From the NCBI RefSeq assembly GCF_002160065.1, contig NZ_NFJW01000007.1, positions 56,609 to 120,608 of the forward strand: a stretch of DNA of 64,000 bases. The letters run 5' to 3'. The notes below the pieces were generated by a model. The model saw only the letters and a program-made list of their open reading frames with translations. It ran no database searches and had not been told where the DNA came from. The DNA is from Collinsella sp. An2 (GTDB lineage: Bacteria > Actinomycetota > Coriobacteriia > Coriobacteriales > Coriobacteriaceae). Each line of letters starts with the position of its first letter. Positions within the stretch are counted from its first letter, which is position 1. Both the position numbers and the translations under genes were made by a program. Below, one piece after another: positions 15,023 to 24,871 of this stretch.

Positions 15023-16126
15023 ATGGCACGCATCTACAACAGCCCGGGCAAGTATGTTCAGGGTCCAGACGCCCTTGCCGAACTTGCCCGATACGTCGAG
15101 CCCTTGGGCAGCAAGGTCCTGGCGCTGTCGACGCCGTCCGGCATCGAGCGCATCGGCGACAAGGTGCGCCGCGGATTCGAGTCCTCTTCCGCCGACGTGG
15201 CACTCGAGGCCTTTAACGGCGAGTGCTGCGACACCGAGATCGCACGGCTGGGCGAGGTGGCGCGCGCAGCAGGCTGTGACGTCATCGCCGGCATTGGAGG
15301 CGGCAAGGTGCTCGACACCGCGAAAGCCGTGGCCTACCAGCTGAACGCGCCCGTGATCGTCTGCCCCACGGCGGCATCCTCGGACGCGCCCTGCAGCGCG
15401 CTCTCCGTCATCTATACCGAAGACGGGGCCTTCGATCGATACCTCTATCTCAACGCCAACCCCGACGTGGTCCTCATGGACACCACCGTCATCGCCGCGG
15501 CCCCGCCCCGCCTCATCGTCTCGGGCATGGGAGACGCGCTCGCAACCTATTTCGAAGCCAAGGCGTCGGTCGACGCGGACGGCAGCACCTGTGCAGGCGG
15601 CCAGGCAACGGCTGCGGCTCTTGCCCTGGCGCGCCTGTGCTACGACACCCTCATGGCCGACGGCGTGAAGGCGAAGCTCGCCGTCGAGGCAGGTTGCCTC
15701 ACACCGGCCGTGGAGCACGTCATCGAAGCCAACACGCTGCTCTCGGGCATCGGCTTTGAAAGCTGCGGCCTCGCGGCGGCCCACGCCGTTCACAACGGCC
15801 TTACGCTGCTGCCGGAGACACACGCGATGCTTCACGGCGAGAAGGTGGCATTCGGCGCGCTCGTACAGCTGGTGCTGGAAGACGCCCCCACCGAGACCAT
15901 AGAGCAGGTCCTAGGCTTCTGCATGGAAGTCGGCCTACCTACGACGCTTGCGGACCTCGGCGTGGAAGATGCCTCGCGCGACCACCTGATGCCCGTCGCC
16001 GAACGCGCTTGCGCCGCGACCGACACCATGGGCAACCTCCCCTTCGCGGTCACGCCCGCCATGGTGTGCGACGCCATCATCGCAGCCGACGCGCTGGGAC
16101 GCTACTACCACCTCGACGGCGAATAG
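15023..16126 (+). CDS. gldA: Glycerol dehydrogenase
   Basis: A 367-residue iron/zinc alcohol dehydrogenase of the GldA type, oxidising glycerol to dihydroxyacetone with NAD+ (or the reverse) in the cytoplasm. The NAD-binding GGGKVLDTAKAVA motif is near residue 93, the PTAASSDAPCSALSV segment follows, and metal ligands are visible: Asp in GMGDALATYFEA, His in GLAAAHAVHNG and His in MLHGEKVAFG. The length is standard. AAAGGAG precedes the ATG. It is transcribed alone; the next gene is convergent with only 10 bp between stops. No dihydroxyacetone kinase is in the window. Confidence 0.93.
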   Translation: MARIYNSPGKYVQGPDALAELARYVEPLGSKVLALSTPSGIERIGDKVRRGFESSSADVALEAFNGECCDTEIARLGEVARAAGCDVIAGIGGGKVLDTAKAVAYQLNAPVIVCPTAASSDAPCSALSVIYTEDGAFDRYLYLNANPDVVLMDTTVIAAAPPRLIVSGMGDALATYFEAKASVDADGSTCAGGQATAAALALARLCYDTLMADGVKAKLAVEAGCLTPAVEHVIEANTLLSGIGFESCGLAAAHAVHNGLTLLPETHAMLHGEKVAFGALVQLVLEDAPTETIEQVLGFCMEVGLPTTLADLGVEDASRDHLMPVAERACAATDTMGNLPFAVTPAMVCDAIIAADALGRYYHLDGE

Positions 16127-16136
16127 TGCGGCGACA

Positions 16137-17075
16137 TCACGACCCGATGAGCACCGTCACGAGCGGAATCGTTGCAATCGAGCCGATGATGGAGAGAAAC
16201 GTGGTCTGAAGCATGGGCATGACATCGCGGTCGTGCTGGAGGCAAAAGAGGATTCCCGCCGTCGCAACCGGCATGGAGCAGTCGATGACCACAATGCCCA
16301 GCAGGTAGGTGTCGAGCGGGAAAAGGCGAGCCACCGCCAGGCTCGCGAGCGGGATGATCAACAGGCGCGCCGCGCACGCCACGTAGGCGCGCCAGTTGCC
16401 CAGCATGGCAAGGGGCTGGTAGTTAGCAAGCGAAGAGCCGGTGACCAGCAGGGCAAGCGGCGTGGTCATCTGCCCCACGATCGACACCGAGTCGCCTATC
16501 AGACCGAGGTCGCTGATGCCCAGCATGGCCAGCACGAACACGACCACGCTCATGACGAGCGTAGGGCTCTTGAGCGACCCCATGGCGTGGCGCAGGCGGC
16601 GGGCAAGCCCTTGTTCCGACGTGGCGTCGAACATGATGGCACCAGCGCTGAACAGTGCGAAGTTGGCAGGAATGAGCGAGATCGCAGCATAGAGCAGCGC
16701 CTCATCGCCAAAAATCGCTGAAATGACCGGGAGACCGATGAAGCCACAGTTGCCAAACGCCATGGCGAACTGATAGACGCCGCGTGAGCCGTCGGGAACC
16801 CGCAAGACGGCCGTGACCACAACCGCGATCACGATCGCGACCACATAGGTCGCCAACGTCGCAGCCATGATGAGCAGCATGACGCCCGTCTCGGGCAAGA
16901 CGGGCGTGCTGCCCAGCGATGAGAGAATCGTGCAGGGCAGACCGATGTTCATGACGAGGCGGGAGAGCCCCGAGTCGAGTTGGTCATCGAGGAAACCCAG
17001 CTTGTGCACGGCCCAGCCCAACAGGATGGGCAACGAGACCATAAGCATCTGCGAGGCAACGAACTGGAACTCCAC
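16137..17075 (-). CDS. Auxin efflux carrier (AEC) family permease
   Basis: A 312-residue membrane protein with about ten hydrophobic segments in two five-helix halves, typical of the AEC family (malate, lactate or other organic anion carriers in bacteria). Recognisable are LGFLDDQLDSGLSRLVMNIG in the first half and the FGNCGFIGLPV motif, a family hallmark. A GTG start at 17075 is chosen because AGGGGG lies just before it and it begins 10-12 residues before the first helix; an in-frame ATG 153 bases upstream would add a non-membrane leader without ribosome site. The substrate cannot be told from the sequence. Confidence 0.8.
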   Translation of the reverse strand: MEFQFVASQMLMVSLPILLGWAVHKLGFLDDQLDSGLSRLVMNIGLPCTILSSLGSTPVLPETGVMLLIMAATLATYVVAIVIAVVVTAVLRVPDGSRGVYQFAMAFGNCGFIGLPVISAIFGDEALLYAAISLIPANFALFSAGAIMFDATSEQGLARRLRHAMGSLKSPTLVMSVVVFVLAMLGISDLGLIGDSVSIVGQMTTPLALLVTGSSLANYQPLAMLGNWRAYVACAARLLIIPLASLAVARLFPLDTYLLGIVVIDCSMPVATAGILFCLQHDRDVMPMLQTTFLSIIGSIATIPLVTVLIGS

Positions 17076-17385
17076 GGGACCCCCTACCGGTGACGACGCG
17101 CCGGCAGCGGGTACGGCGCGCACATGTTGTAACGGATAAAACTCTAACCCCGTCGAGGCGCAAGCGAACAGAGAATCTGCCCGCACCGAGAAGCGCGACG
17201 TCTGGGACCCCTCGGTCGCCGTGCTCATATCGCCACGTCACAGGCCATGTTTCAACATGACGCGACACGCTGAATAGCCTCGAGCGACGCGCCAGCGTGC
17301 TAGAATACCTGTTTTTGAACAACGCTCCGGGCCGGACGAACCTCAGAGCCCCGGCCATCATCAAACGTCATATCTGGAGGCGGCC

Positions 17386-18564
17386 ATGACCAACTGGCTT
17401 GTCAAACACTTCGTGCACGACGCCCAAAACACCTCGAGCCCTGCGGTGCGCACCGCATACGGGCAGCTGGCGGGAATCGTATGCATCCTCTGCAACCTGG
17501 CCCTCTGCCTGGCAAAGGGAATCATCGGCCTCGCCTCGGGCTCGGTCTCGATCGTCGCGGACGCCGTGAACAACCTGTCCGACGCATCGAGCAACATCGT
17601 CAGCCTGCTCGGTTTCAAGCTGGCAAGCCGTCCGGCAGACCCAGAGCACCCCTACGGACACGGCCGCTATGAATACCTCGCCGGGCTCGTGGTGGCAGCG
17701 CTCGTCCTTGCCATCGGCATCAACCTCGTATGGTCTTCCGTAACCAAGATCTTGCATCCCGAGGCGGCGGAATTCTCCGCAGCGCTTGTCGTCGTGCTCC
17801 TTCTGTCCATACTCGTGAAGTTCTGGATGGCGGCGTTCAACCGCACCATCGGCCGCCGTATCGATTCCGACACGCTCGAAGCGACCGCCGTCGACTCGCG
17901 CAACGACGTCATCTCCACCGCGGCTGTACTTGTCTGCGCCTGCATATCGCAGGTCACGGGCATCGACCTGGACGGCTGGGCCGGTGCCGGTGTGGGCCTG
18001 TTCATCGTATGGAGCGGCGTCGGCCTTGTCCGTGATACCATCAACCCCCTGCTTGGCCAGGCGCCCTCGCCGGAGCTCGTGGCACATATTCGCGACAAGA
18101 TCATGAGCTACCCGGGCGTGCTCGGCACGCACGACCTCATGGTGCACGACTACGGTCCCGGCCGCCAGTTCGCGAGCGCGCACGTAGAGATGGCCGCCGA
18201 GGCCGACCCCATGGAGAGCCACGACCTCATCGATAACATCGAACAGGATTTCAAGGACGAGGATGGGCTCATCGTGACGCTGCACTACGACCCCATCGTG
18301 ACCGACGACCCGCAGGTCAACGACATGCGCAACTGGATCAATCGGGCAGTCAAGCAGATCGACGAGCGCCTCACAATCCACGACCTGCGCACCGTACCCG
18401 GGCCCACCCACACCAACGTGATCTTTGACTGCGTGCGCCCACACGACCTGCCGCTCTCGCCGGACGAGCTACGGCAGCGCATCTCGCGGATCGTGTCGGA
18501 CCACTATCCGCGCACCATCTGCAAGATCACCGTTGACGAAAGCTACGTGAGCTCAAAGCAATAG
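17386..18564 (+). CDS. Cation diffusion facilitator (metal/H+ antiporter)
   Basis: A 392-residue CDF exporter. About six membrane helices lie within residues 25-215; helix 2 has the metal-site stretch DAVNNLSDASSN and helix 5 the second aspartate pair (ATAVDSRNDVIST). The loop HPYGHGRYEYLAGLVV is typical. The C-terminal cytoplasmic dimerisation domain (215-300) is followed by an extra 90 residues, a duplication-like tail seen in Firmicute and actinobacterial CDF proteins. It probably exports Zn, Mn, Fe or Co. GGAGG stands before the ATG. It is a single gene between the AEC and Nudix genes. Confidence 0.9.
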   Translation: MTNWLVKHFVHDAQNTSSPAVRTAYGQLAGIVCILCNLALCLAKGIIGLASGSVSIVADAVNNLSDASSNIVSLLGFKLASRPADPEHPYGHGRYEYLAGLVVAALVLAIGINLVWSSVTKILHPEAAEFSAALVVVLLLSILVKFWMAAFNRTIGRRIDSDTLEATAVDSRNDVISTAAVLVCACISQVTGIDLDGWAGAGVGLFIVWSGVGLVRDTINPLLGQAPSPELVAHIRDKIMSYPGVLGTHDLMVHDYGPGRQFASAHVEMAAEADPMESHDLIDNIEQDFKDEDGLIVTLHYDPIVTDDPQVNDMRNWINRAVKQIDERLTIHDLRTVPGPTHTNVIFDCVRPHDLPLSPDELRQRISRIVSDHYPRTICKITVDESYVSSKQ

Positions 18565-18704
18565 ACACGGGACCTTGCAGAAGCGCCTTGACCATCTCCG
18601 TGACATCCCGAACACCCACCCAAGCGGCCCTGCCTGCGACGACGCGCCTCTGGCCGGGGCCGCTTGCCGTATGCATGGGAGCTATCCCCGCAGCTGTCAT
18701 AGGG

Positions 18705-19232
18705 CTATGACGAGGCCTCATTCGCACCACCCCAAAACAGCGCCTGCGCATCGCCTGCGGCCGCAAGCTTGAGATAGCGCTGCGCCCGCGCAATGCGCCC
18801 TACAGCGGATGCGGACAGCGGTGTGGGCAGATCGTCGGGGTCGAACCATCCCACATCCAGGCTCTCGTCATCGTTCACCCGCGGCTCTGCCGCCCCATCC
18901 GGGCGCAGGCGGCACACAAATAGCAGGTCAAGATACATGGTGCGGTCTCCGTTGGCATAGACGGTCTCGTGCTGCGCCGCCTTGACGGCGGCGAGCGCCA
19001 CAGGCTCCACGTCGACGCCGGTCTCCTCGAAGACCTCGCGCACGCAGGTGTCGGCCGGCTCCTCACCCGGCTCGTTGATACCGCAGACAAGAGCCCACTC
19101 GCCTGTATCCGCCCGGCGTCCAAGCAGCAGGCGCCCCGACCCATCCTGCACAAAGGCTGTCACGCCCACAAGCCACAGCAGGTCGTGACCGATGCCCTTC
19201 CGCAACTCAACGATGAAGTCCGGTGTCGCCAT
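18705..19232 (-). CDS. Nudix hydrolase
   Basis: A 175-residue Nudix protein. The full Nudix box G-x5-E-x7-REVFEETGV spans residues 51-73. Such enzymes hydrolyse nucleoside diphosphates linked to another group; the N-terminal region (LVGVTAFVQDGSGRLLLGRR) resembles the MutT/ADP-ribose type, but the substrate is open. AAAGGAG precedes the ATG. It lies 21 bp downstream of the transglycosylase gene on the same strand... more exactly, the transglycosylase ends lower on the strand, so transcription runs from this gene into mtgA's region after a 21-bp gap and the two may share an mRNA only if Nudix is first. Confidence 0.88.
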   Translation of the reverse strand: MATPDFIVELRKGIGHDLLWLVGVTAFVQDGSGRLLLGRRADTGEWALVCGINEPGEEPADTCVREVFEETGVDVEPVALAAVKAAQHETVYANGDRTMYLDLLFVCRLRPDGAAEPRVNDDESLDVGWFDPDDLPTPLSASAVGRIARAQRYLKLAAAGDAQALFWGGANEASS

Positions 19233-19253
19233 GCCTTCTCCTTTCGCCTGGCC

Positions 19254-19934
19254 CTACCCCGCCGTGCCCGGATCGAATCCGTATTTCTTCATCTGGCGCA
19301 CCACCACACGCTGTCGAGCGGCGGCCGCCTCCGGGTCCGCCGAGAACACGTTCGGAGCGTTGGGCAGGCCCGCCATGAGGGTGCACTCGTAATCGTTCAT
19401 CTCCGCTGGGTCTTTCCCCAGCAGCCCCCGCGACGCCTGTCCGATTCCGGTCAGGCCGTCGCCGAAGTACGACGAGTTCACATAGAGCTCGAGAATCTCG
19501 CGCTTCGTGAAGGCGGCTTCGAGGTCGAACGCCATAAAGACCTCGGCGACCTTGCGCGAGAATCGCTTTTCCTGCGTGAAAAAGAGGTTCTTTGCCAGCT
19601 GCTGCGTGATGGTGCTGCCGCCCTCGCGGAGGCTCAACGTACGGATGTCGTTTACCGCAGCTCGACCGATGGCAATGACGTCGATGCCGCCGTGCTCATA
19701 AAAGCGATGGTCCTCCACAGCGACCACCGCATCCACGTACACCGTCGGCAAGTCGTCGATCGGCGTATATCCCGGCTCGGCGCGGAGGTCTGCCACCGCC
19801 TGCTCGATGCTCTTGTGAGCCAGGGCATCTCGATACAGGTCGTATCCGTGCCATACCGTCACGGCGCATGCCGCCACGGCGAGCAGGACCGCCGCAATCA
19901 GGACTCGTTTGACCACCTTGAGCAGGATGCGCAT
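19254..19934 (-). CDS. mtgA: Monofunctional peptidoglycan glycosyltransferase
   Basis: A 226-residue GT51 enzyme that polymerises lipid II into glycan strands at the outer face of the membrane. An N-terminal anchor helix (about residues 8-25) precedes the catalytic domain with the family motifs EDHRFYEHGG (Glu74 catalytic), GGSTITQQLAKN and KREILELYVNSSYFG. No transpeptidase domain follows, so it is monofunctional. ATG 19934 is chosen because GGAGG is 5 bases upstream; a GTG six bases earlier overlaps that site. It is 21 bp upstream of the Nudix gene in the leftward direction, and both may be co-transcribed (transglycosylase first). Confidence 0.92.
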   Translation of the reverse strand: MRILLKVVKRVLIAAVLLAVAACAVTVWHGYDLYRDALAHKSIEQAVADLRAEPGYTPIDDLPTVYVDAVVAVEDHRFYEHGGIDVIAIGRAAVNDIRTLSLREGGSTITQQLAKNLFFTQEKRFSRKVAEVFMAFDLEAAFTKREILELYVNSSYFGDGLTGIGQASRGLLGKDPAEMNDYECTLMAGLPNAPNVFSADPEAAAARQRVVVRQMKKYGFDPGTAG

Positions 19935-20045
19935 CGTCACCTCCGTCCACCATCATCATTGTGCGGCATCACGCGGCGAAAAGGAACCGATACGGACAAA
20001 CGGCCAGGTGACAGTTTTGAAAGGTGCACATCGCCGCAGAAGGCA

Positions 20046-20942
20046 TCAAGACCGGAACTCCCTCCCCAGCGCCGCAATGAAGCGGTCGACGAGCTCGGAG
20101 CGCCTGCCGCGCCGCACGCGCACACCGAACCCGATCGGGTCGATGTCCTCGACCGGAATCGTGCACAGGTCCGACCCTGCCATCTTTGGAAGCTGCGGCA
20201 TGAGCGCAAACGCCACGCCGGCGCGGGCGAGCGCCATACAGACCTCGATGTTCGACCCCATCATGACGTGATCGGTCTCCATTTCCATCGCTACCTGCCG
20301 CTGGGCGCGCACGAGCGGCGCTGCGCAGTGGTGAGGGTCACCGACGGCCATACGTCCCGCCGTCACGAGGTCTAAAACGCGCACCGATGCAGACGCAGCG
20401 AGCGCAAGCGGGTGGTCGGTCGAACAGACACAGACGACCGGCATCTCGCAGACGCCGCAATACGTCGTCGCGCTCTGCGCGTGCTCCTTCGGGTCACGGT
20501 ACTCTGGCACCACGTCGACGCCTCCGGTCTCGAGCATATCGCGCAACGCCGACTCCGCCCCCATGCGCAGCACCGGATCGAACCGTGGCAGCTCTTGACG
20601 CAACGCACGCAGTACGGGCGCTATGAGCTGCGCTTCCATGCCGTCGTGTACCCCGACCTTCAGAATCGTCGAGATGTCGCGGGCCCGCCCGTGTGCCAGG
20701 TCGCGCTGGGAACGCGCCATGAGGTCCAGCATCTCGTAGGCGTACCCAAGGAACCTCATGCCCTCGTCGGTCAGACGCACCGTACGAGTGCTGCGTGTCA
20801 ACAGCGCGCAGCCCAGCTCGTCCTCGAGCGCCTTGATCTGATGGCTCACCGTCGGTTGCGACACATGCAGCGACGAGGCCGCCTTGGAAAAGGAGAGCTG
20901 CGTCGCCACCTCGACAAAACAGGAGATCTGCATCGTGTTCAT
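20046..20942 (-). CDS. LysR-family transcriptional regulator
   Basis: A 298-residue LysR regulator: winged helix at residues 1-62 (FSKAASSLHVSQPTVSHQIK), then the effector domain from about 90 (TILKVGVHDGMEAQLIAP). It is divergent from the ABC exporter genes, with an AT-rich 173-bp gap holding a LysR-type palindrome, so it probably regulates the exporter and itself. AAAGGGG stands before the ATG. The inducing compound is unknown. Confidence 0.88.
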   Translation of the reverse strand: MNTMQISCFVEVATQLSFSKAASSLHVSQPTVSHQIKALEDELGCALLTRSTRTVRLTDEGMRFLGYAYEMLDLMARSQRDLAHGRARDISTILKVGVHDGMEAQLIAPVLRALRQELPRFDPVLRMGAESALRDMLETGGVDVVPEYRDPKEHAQSATTYCGVCEMPVVCVCSTDHPLALAASASVRVLDLVTAGRMAVGDPHHCAAPLVRAQRQVAMEMETDHVMMGSNIEVCMALARAGVAFALMPQLPKMAGSDLCTIPVEDIDPIGFGVRVRRGRRSELVDRFIAALGREFRS

Positions 20943-21007
20943 GCGGCCCCTTTCACCTCGGTTCTGCTCGTGCGTGCCTGCATACCATTATGTATATAGA
21001 TATTACT

Positions 21008-21031
21008 TATAACCATTTCCTATTAGTTATA
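21008..21031. promoter_or_regulatory. Palindrome between LysR gene and ABC exporter operon
   Basis: TATAAC-N12-GTTATA (21008-21013 and 21026-21031) contains the T-N11-A type symmetry typical of LysR operators and sits in the shared divergent promoter region, which is strikingly AT-rich for this genome. Binding by the adjacent LysR protein is inferred. Confidence 0.55.
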
Positions 21032-21115
21032 GAAGAAATGACAGATAGATGCAGATGTAATGCGTGAATACTAGTACCGCCTTGCTGAAAACCAAAACCC
21101 CAAAGGAGGTATGAC

Positions 21116-22924
21116 ATGCATCACATCTTCGCCTGCTTCGGTCGCTATACGAAAGACGCTGCGCTCGCAGCGCTGTGCACCGTTGGCGAGGTCCTCATGG
21201 AGGTGCTGCTGCCCTTCGTCATGGCGTTCATCATCGACCAGGGCGTCGAGACCGGAGACATGGGCGCTATCGGGCGCTACGGCCTCATCATGATCGTCAT
21301 GGCGTTCGCCAGCCTCGCCTTCGGCGCCGCGTCGGGCGCGTTCGCCGCACGCGCCTCGACCGGCGTAGCCGCCAACCTGCGAGAAGCGGTCTTTGACAAG
21401 GTGCAGACCTACTCGTTCGCCAACATCGACAAGTTCAGCACCGCAGGCCTCGTCACCCGCATGACCACCGACGTCACCAACGTCCAAAACGCCGTGCTCA
21501 TGTGCCTGCGCGTCGGCCTGCGCTCGCCCATCATGCTCATCTCGAGCCTGTGTGCGGCAATCAGTATCTCCGGACACCTGAGCTGGGTCTTCGGTGTCGC
21601 TATCATCTTCTTGGCGCTCGCGCTCGGCGTCATCATGGTAAAGGCCAACAAGCGCTTCACCGTCGTATTTGACACCTACGACGACCTGAATGCCAGCGTC
21701 CAGGAGAACATCGGCGCCATCCGCGTCGTGAAGGCGTTCGTACGCGAGGCCTACGAGAACAGCAAATTCAAGAAGGCCGTCGACACGCTGTACAAGCGTT
21801 TCGTTTCGGCTGAAGGCCTCGTCGCGTTCAACAACCCCATCATGATGCTTGCGGTCTACGCCTGCGTGCTGGGCCTCTCCTGGTTCGGCGCGCGCTTCGT
21901 GGTGGCCGGCAGCATGACGACCGGCCAGCTCACCAGCATGTTCAGCTACATCATGCAGGTGCTCATGAGCCTCATGATGCTCTCCATGATCATCGTCATG
22001 CTCACCATGAGCATGACAAGCATCCGTCGTATCAGCCAAGCGCTCGACGAGGTACCCGACATCGCAAACCCCAAGCAGCCCGTCCATGAGCTTGCCGACG
22101 GCTCAGTCGAGTTCGACCACGTCAACTTCGCCTACGGTCAGGGCACGGGCGAGAACGTGCTGCAGGACATCGACCTGAAGATCGCCTCGGGCGAGACGAT
22201 CGGAGTCATAGGCGGCACCGGCTCGGGCAAGTCGAGCCTGGTGAATCTCATCTGCCGCCTGTATGACGCCACCTCGGGAACCGTACGCGTTGGTGGCCGG
22301 GACGTGCGCGACTACGACCTCGATACGCTGCGCAACGGCGTCGCCATGGTGCTCCAGAAAAACGTCCTGTTCTCGGGCACCATCTTGGAGAACCTGCGGT
22401 GGGGCAACGACGACGCGACCGACGAGGAATGCCGAGAAGCCTGCCGCGCCGCTTGCGCCGACGAGTTCATCGACCAGATGCCCGATGGCTACAACACCTT
22501 CATCGAACGCGGCGGCACCAATGTCTCCGGCGGCCAGAAGCAGCGCCTCTGCATCGCCCGCGCCCTGCTCAAGCGGCCGAAGGTGCTGATCCTCGACGAC
22601 TCCACGAGCGCCGTCGATACCGCCACCGACGCCAAGATCCGCGAGGCCTTCGCCCGTTACATCCCCGGCACGACCAAGATCATCATCGCCCAGCGCATCT
22701 CGAGCGTTGCCGACGCCGACCGGATCATCGTGCTCGAAGGTGGCCGCATCAACGCCGTAGGCACGCACGATGAGCTGGTCGAGTCCAACGACATCTATCG
22801 CTCCATCTACGAATCGCAGATGGAGGGCGGCGGAGACTTCGACATCCAGGCAAGCGGCGCCGCAGCACAGCCCGGCGCCTCTGCCGACGCTGCATCCACC
22901 CCTTCTGCCCGAAAGGAGGCATAG
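21116..22924 (+). CDS. ABC exporter, degenerate-site subunit of a heterodimer
   Basis: A 602-residue half-transporter: six membrane helices (to about residue 310) and a nucleotide-binding domain with Walker A GGTGSGKSS (366-374), signature NVSGGQKQRL and Walker B VLILDDSTSAVD. The catalytic glutamate after Walker B is an aspartate (Asp495), the classic degenerate site of heterodimeric exporters of the TM287/288, BmrCD or LmrCD kind. AAAGGAGGT precedes the ATG. The partner starts 3 bp after its stop. The pair probably exports drugs, lipids or peptides; the substrate is not evident. The last 35 residues are an Ala/Pro-rich tail. It is divergent from a LysR gene that may control it. Confidence 0.92.
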   Translation: MHHIFACFGRYTKDAALAALCTVGEVLMEVLLPFVMAFIIDQGVETGDMGAIGRYGLIMIVMAFASLAFGAASGAFAARASTGVAANLREAVFDKVQTYSFANIDKFSTAGLVTRMTTDVTNVQNAVLMCLRVGLRSPIMLISSLCAAISISGHLSWVFGVAIIFLALALGVIMVKANKRFTVVFDTYDDLNASVQENIGAIRVVKAFVREAYENSKFKKAVDTLYKRFVSAEGLVAFNNPIMMLAVYACVLGLSWFGARFVVAGSMTTGQLTSMFSYIMQVLMSLMMLSMIIVMLTMSMTSIRRISQALDEVPDIANPKQPVHELADGSVEFDHVNFAYGQGTGENVLQDIDLKIASGETIGVIGGTGSGKSSLVNLICRLYDATSGTVRVGGRDVRDYDLDTLRNGVAMVLQKNVLFSGTILENLRWGNDDATDEECREACRAACADEFIDQMPDGYNTFIERGGTNVSGGQKQRLCIARALLKRPKVLILDDSTSAVDTATDAKIREAFARYIPGTTKIIIAQRISSVADADRIIVLEGGRINAVGTHDELVESNDIYRSIYESQMEGGGDFDIQASGAAAQPGASADAASTPSARKEA

Positions 22925-22927
22925 GCA

Positions 22928-24832
22928 ATGGCACAGAGCACTCATGATTCCACCAAGCAGCCCAAACAATCCGCCACGTTCTCGTTCCAGGCGCTGGGCC
23001 GCGCCCTTGGGTACATGCTCGACCACTACCGTCTGCCGTTCGTCATCGTTGTGTGCTGCGTGATCGTCTCGGCCATCGTCACCGCCTATTCGGTACTGTT
23101 CTCGCAGACCCTGGTCGACGACTACATCACACCCATGCTCGCCAGTGGCAGCACCGACTTCTCCGGCCTGTTCGGCGATCTTGTCGGCCTGGCCGCTGTC
23201 CTCGTCGTGGGCGCCGTCGCCTCGTCCGTCTACAACCGCCTCATGGTCACGATCAGCCAGGGCACCATGCGCTCGCTGCGAGACGACCTATTCGAGCACA
23301 TGGAAAGCCTGCCCATCAAGTATTTCGACACGCACGCCCACGGCGACATCATGTCCATCTACACCAACGACGTGGACACCCTGCGCCAGCTGTACGGCCA
23401 GACCGTGCCACAGGTGGTCAACTCGCTCGTCACGCTGGTGGTGACCTTCGTCTCCATGGTGACGCTCGACGTTCCGCTGACCGTGCTGTCGGTTGCGATG
23501 GTCGTCATCATGCTGGTCGTCACCAAGCGCATTTCGGGCCTGTCGGGAACCTACTTCGCCGCGCAGCAGCGCGACCTGGGCACCGTCGACGGTTTCATCG
23601 AGGAAATGATGGACGGCCAAAAGGTCGTGAAGGTCTTCTGCCACGAGGAGGACACCAAGGCGGACTTCCGCCGCGTGAACGAGCAGCTGCGCGAGAGCTC
23701 GTTTGCAGCCAACAAGTACGCGAACATCATCATGCCGATCAACGCCAATATCGGGAACCTCTCTTACGTGCTGATCACCGCCGCGGGCGCCTTCATGGCC
23801 ATCAACGGCCTGTCGGGCCTCACGCTCGGCGCGCTTGTGAGCTTCATCACGCTCAACCGCAACTTCTCGCAGCCCATCACGCAGATCTCGCAGCAGATGA
23901 CCTTCGTGACCACCGCAGCCGCCGGCGCCGAACGCATCTTCTCGCTGCTTGACGAGAAGCCCGAGGAGGACCACGGCTACGTGACGCTCGTGAACGCCCG
24001 CGAGACCGCCGACGGAGGGATCGAACCGTGCGAGGAACGCACGGGCACCCGGGCATGGCGTCACCCGCACCACGACGGCACGCTCACCTTCCACAAGCTC
24101 GAGGGCGCGCTGGTCATGGACCACGTGGACTTCGGCTACACGCCCGAGAAGTGCGTGCTGCACGACATCAGCCTGTTTGCCGAGCCCGGCCAGAAGATCG
24201 CCTTCGTGGGATCGACGGGCGCAGGCAAGACCACGATCACGAACCTCATCAACCGCTTCTACGACATCGATGACGGCAAGATCCGCTACGACGGCATCAA
24301 CGTCAACAAGATCCGCAAGGGCGACCTGCGCCGCAGCCTCGGCATCGTGCTGCAGGACACGCACCTGTTCACCGGCACCGTCATGGACAACATCCGCTAC
24401 GGCCGCCTGGAAGCAAGCGACGAAGAGTGCATCGCTGCGGCCAAGCTCGCCGGCGCGGACGGCTTCATCCGCCGCCTGCCGGAGGGCTACCAGACGGTGA
24501 TCTCGGGCGACGGCGCCTCGCTGTCGCAGGGGCAGTGCCAGCTGCTGGCCATCGCCCGCGCCGCCGTGGCCGACCCGCCGGCGCTCATCCTGGACGAGGC
24601 GACCTCATCGATCGACACGCGCACCGAAGAGATCGTGCAGCGCGGCATGGACGCCCTCATGGCGGGGCGCACCACGTTCGTGATCGCACATCGTCTCTCC
24701 ACAGTGAAAAACGCCGACTGCATCATGGTCATGGACCACGGTCGCATCATCGAGCGCGGCAACCATGACGAGCTCATGGCGCAGCACGGCCGCTACTGGC
24801 AGCTCTACACCGGCGGCCTCGAGGACAATTAG
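22928..24832 (+). CDS. ABC exporter, catalytically competent subunit
   Basis: A 634-residue partner of the preceding subunit. The membrane domain covers about residues 20-325; the nucleotide-binding domain has Walker A GSTGAGKTT, a changed signature SLSQGQCQLL and an intact Walker B ALILDEATSSID with Glu557. In heterodimers the site formed by this Walker B and the partner's canonical LSGGQ hydrolyses ATP, while the other site (Asp495 in the partner plus this LSQGQ) mainly binds it. A 45-residue insertion (about 345-390) between the two domains is longer than usual and rich in charged residues. A ribosome site (AAAGGAGG) lies in the end of the preceding gene. Confidence 0.92.
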   Translation: MAQSTHDSTKQPKQSATFSFQALGRALGYMLDHYRLPFVIVVCCVIVSAIVTAYSVLFSQTLVDDYITPMLASGSTDFSGLFGDLVGLAAVLVVGAVASSVYNRLMVTISQGTMRSLRDDLFEHMESLPIKYFDTHAHGDIMSIYTNDVDTLRQLYGQTVPQVVNSLVTLVVTFVSMVTLDVPLTVLSVAMVVIMLVVTKRISGLSGTYFAAQQRDLGTVDGFIEEMMDGQKVVKVFCHEEDTKADFRRVNEQLRESSFAANKYANIIMPINANIGNLSYVLITAAGAFMAINGLSGLTLGALVSFITLNRNFSQPITQISQQMTFVTTAAAGAERIFSLLDEKPEEDHGYVTLVNARETADGGIEPCEERTGTRAWRHPHHDGTLTFHKLEGALVMDHVDFGYTPEKCVLHDISLFAEPGQKIAFVGSTGAGKTTITNLINRFYDIDDGKIRYDGINVNKIRKGDLRRSLGIVLQDTHLFTGTVMDNIRYGRLEASDEECIAAAKLAGADGFIRRLPEGYQTVISGDGASLSQGQCQLLAIARAAVADPPALILDEATSSIDTRTEEIVQRGMDALMAGRTTFVIAHRLSTVKNADCIMVMDHGRIIERGNHDELMAQHGRYWQLYTGGLEDN

Positions 24833-24871
24833 GCCTCCGGAAGCCCCCTCGACGCCCCCTTGTTCCACAAT

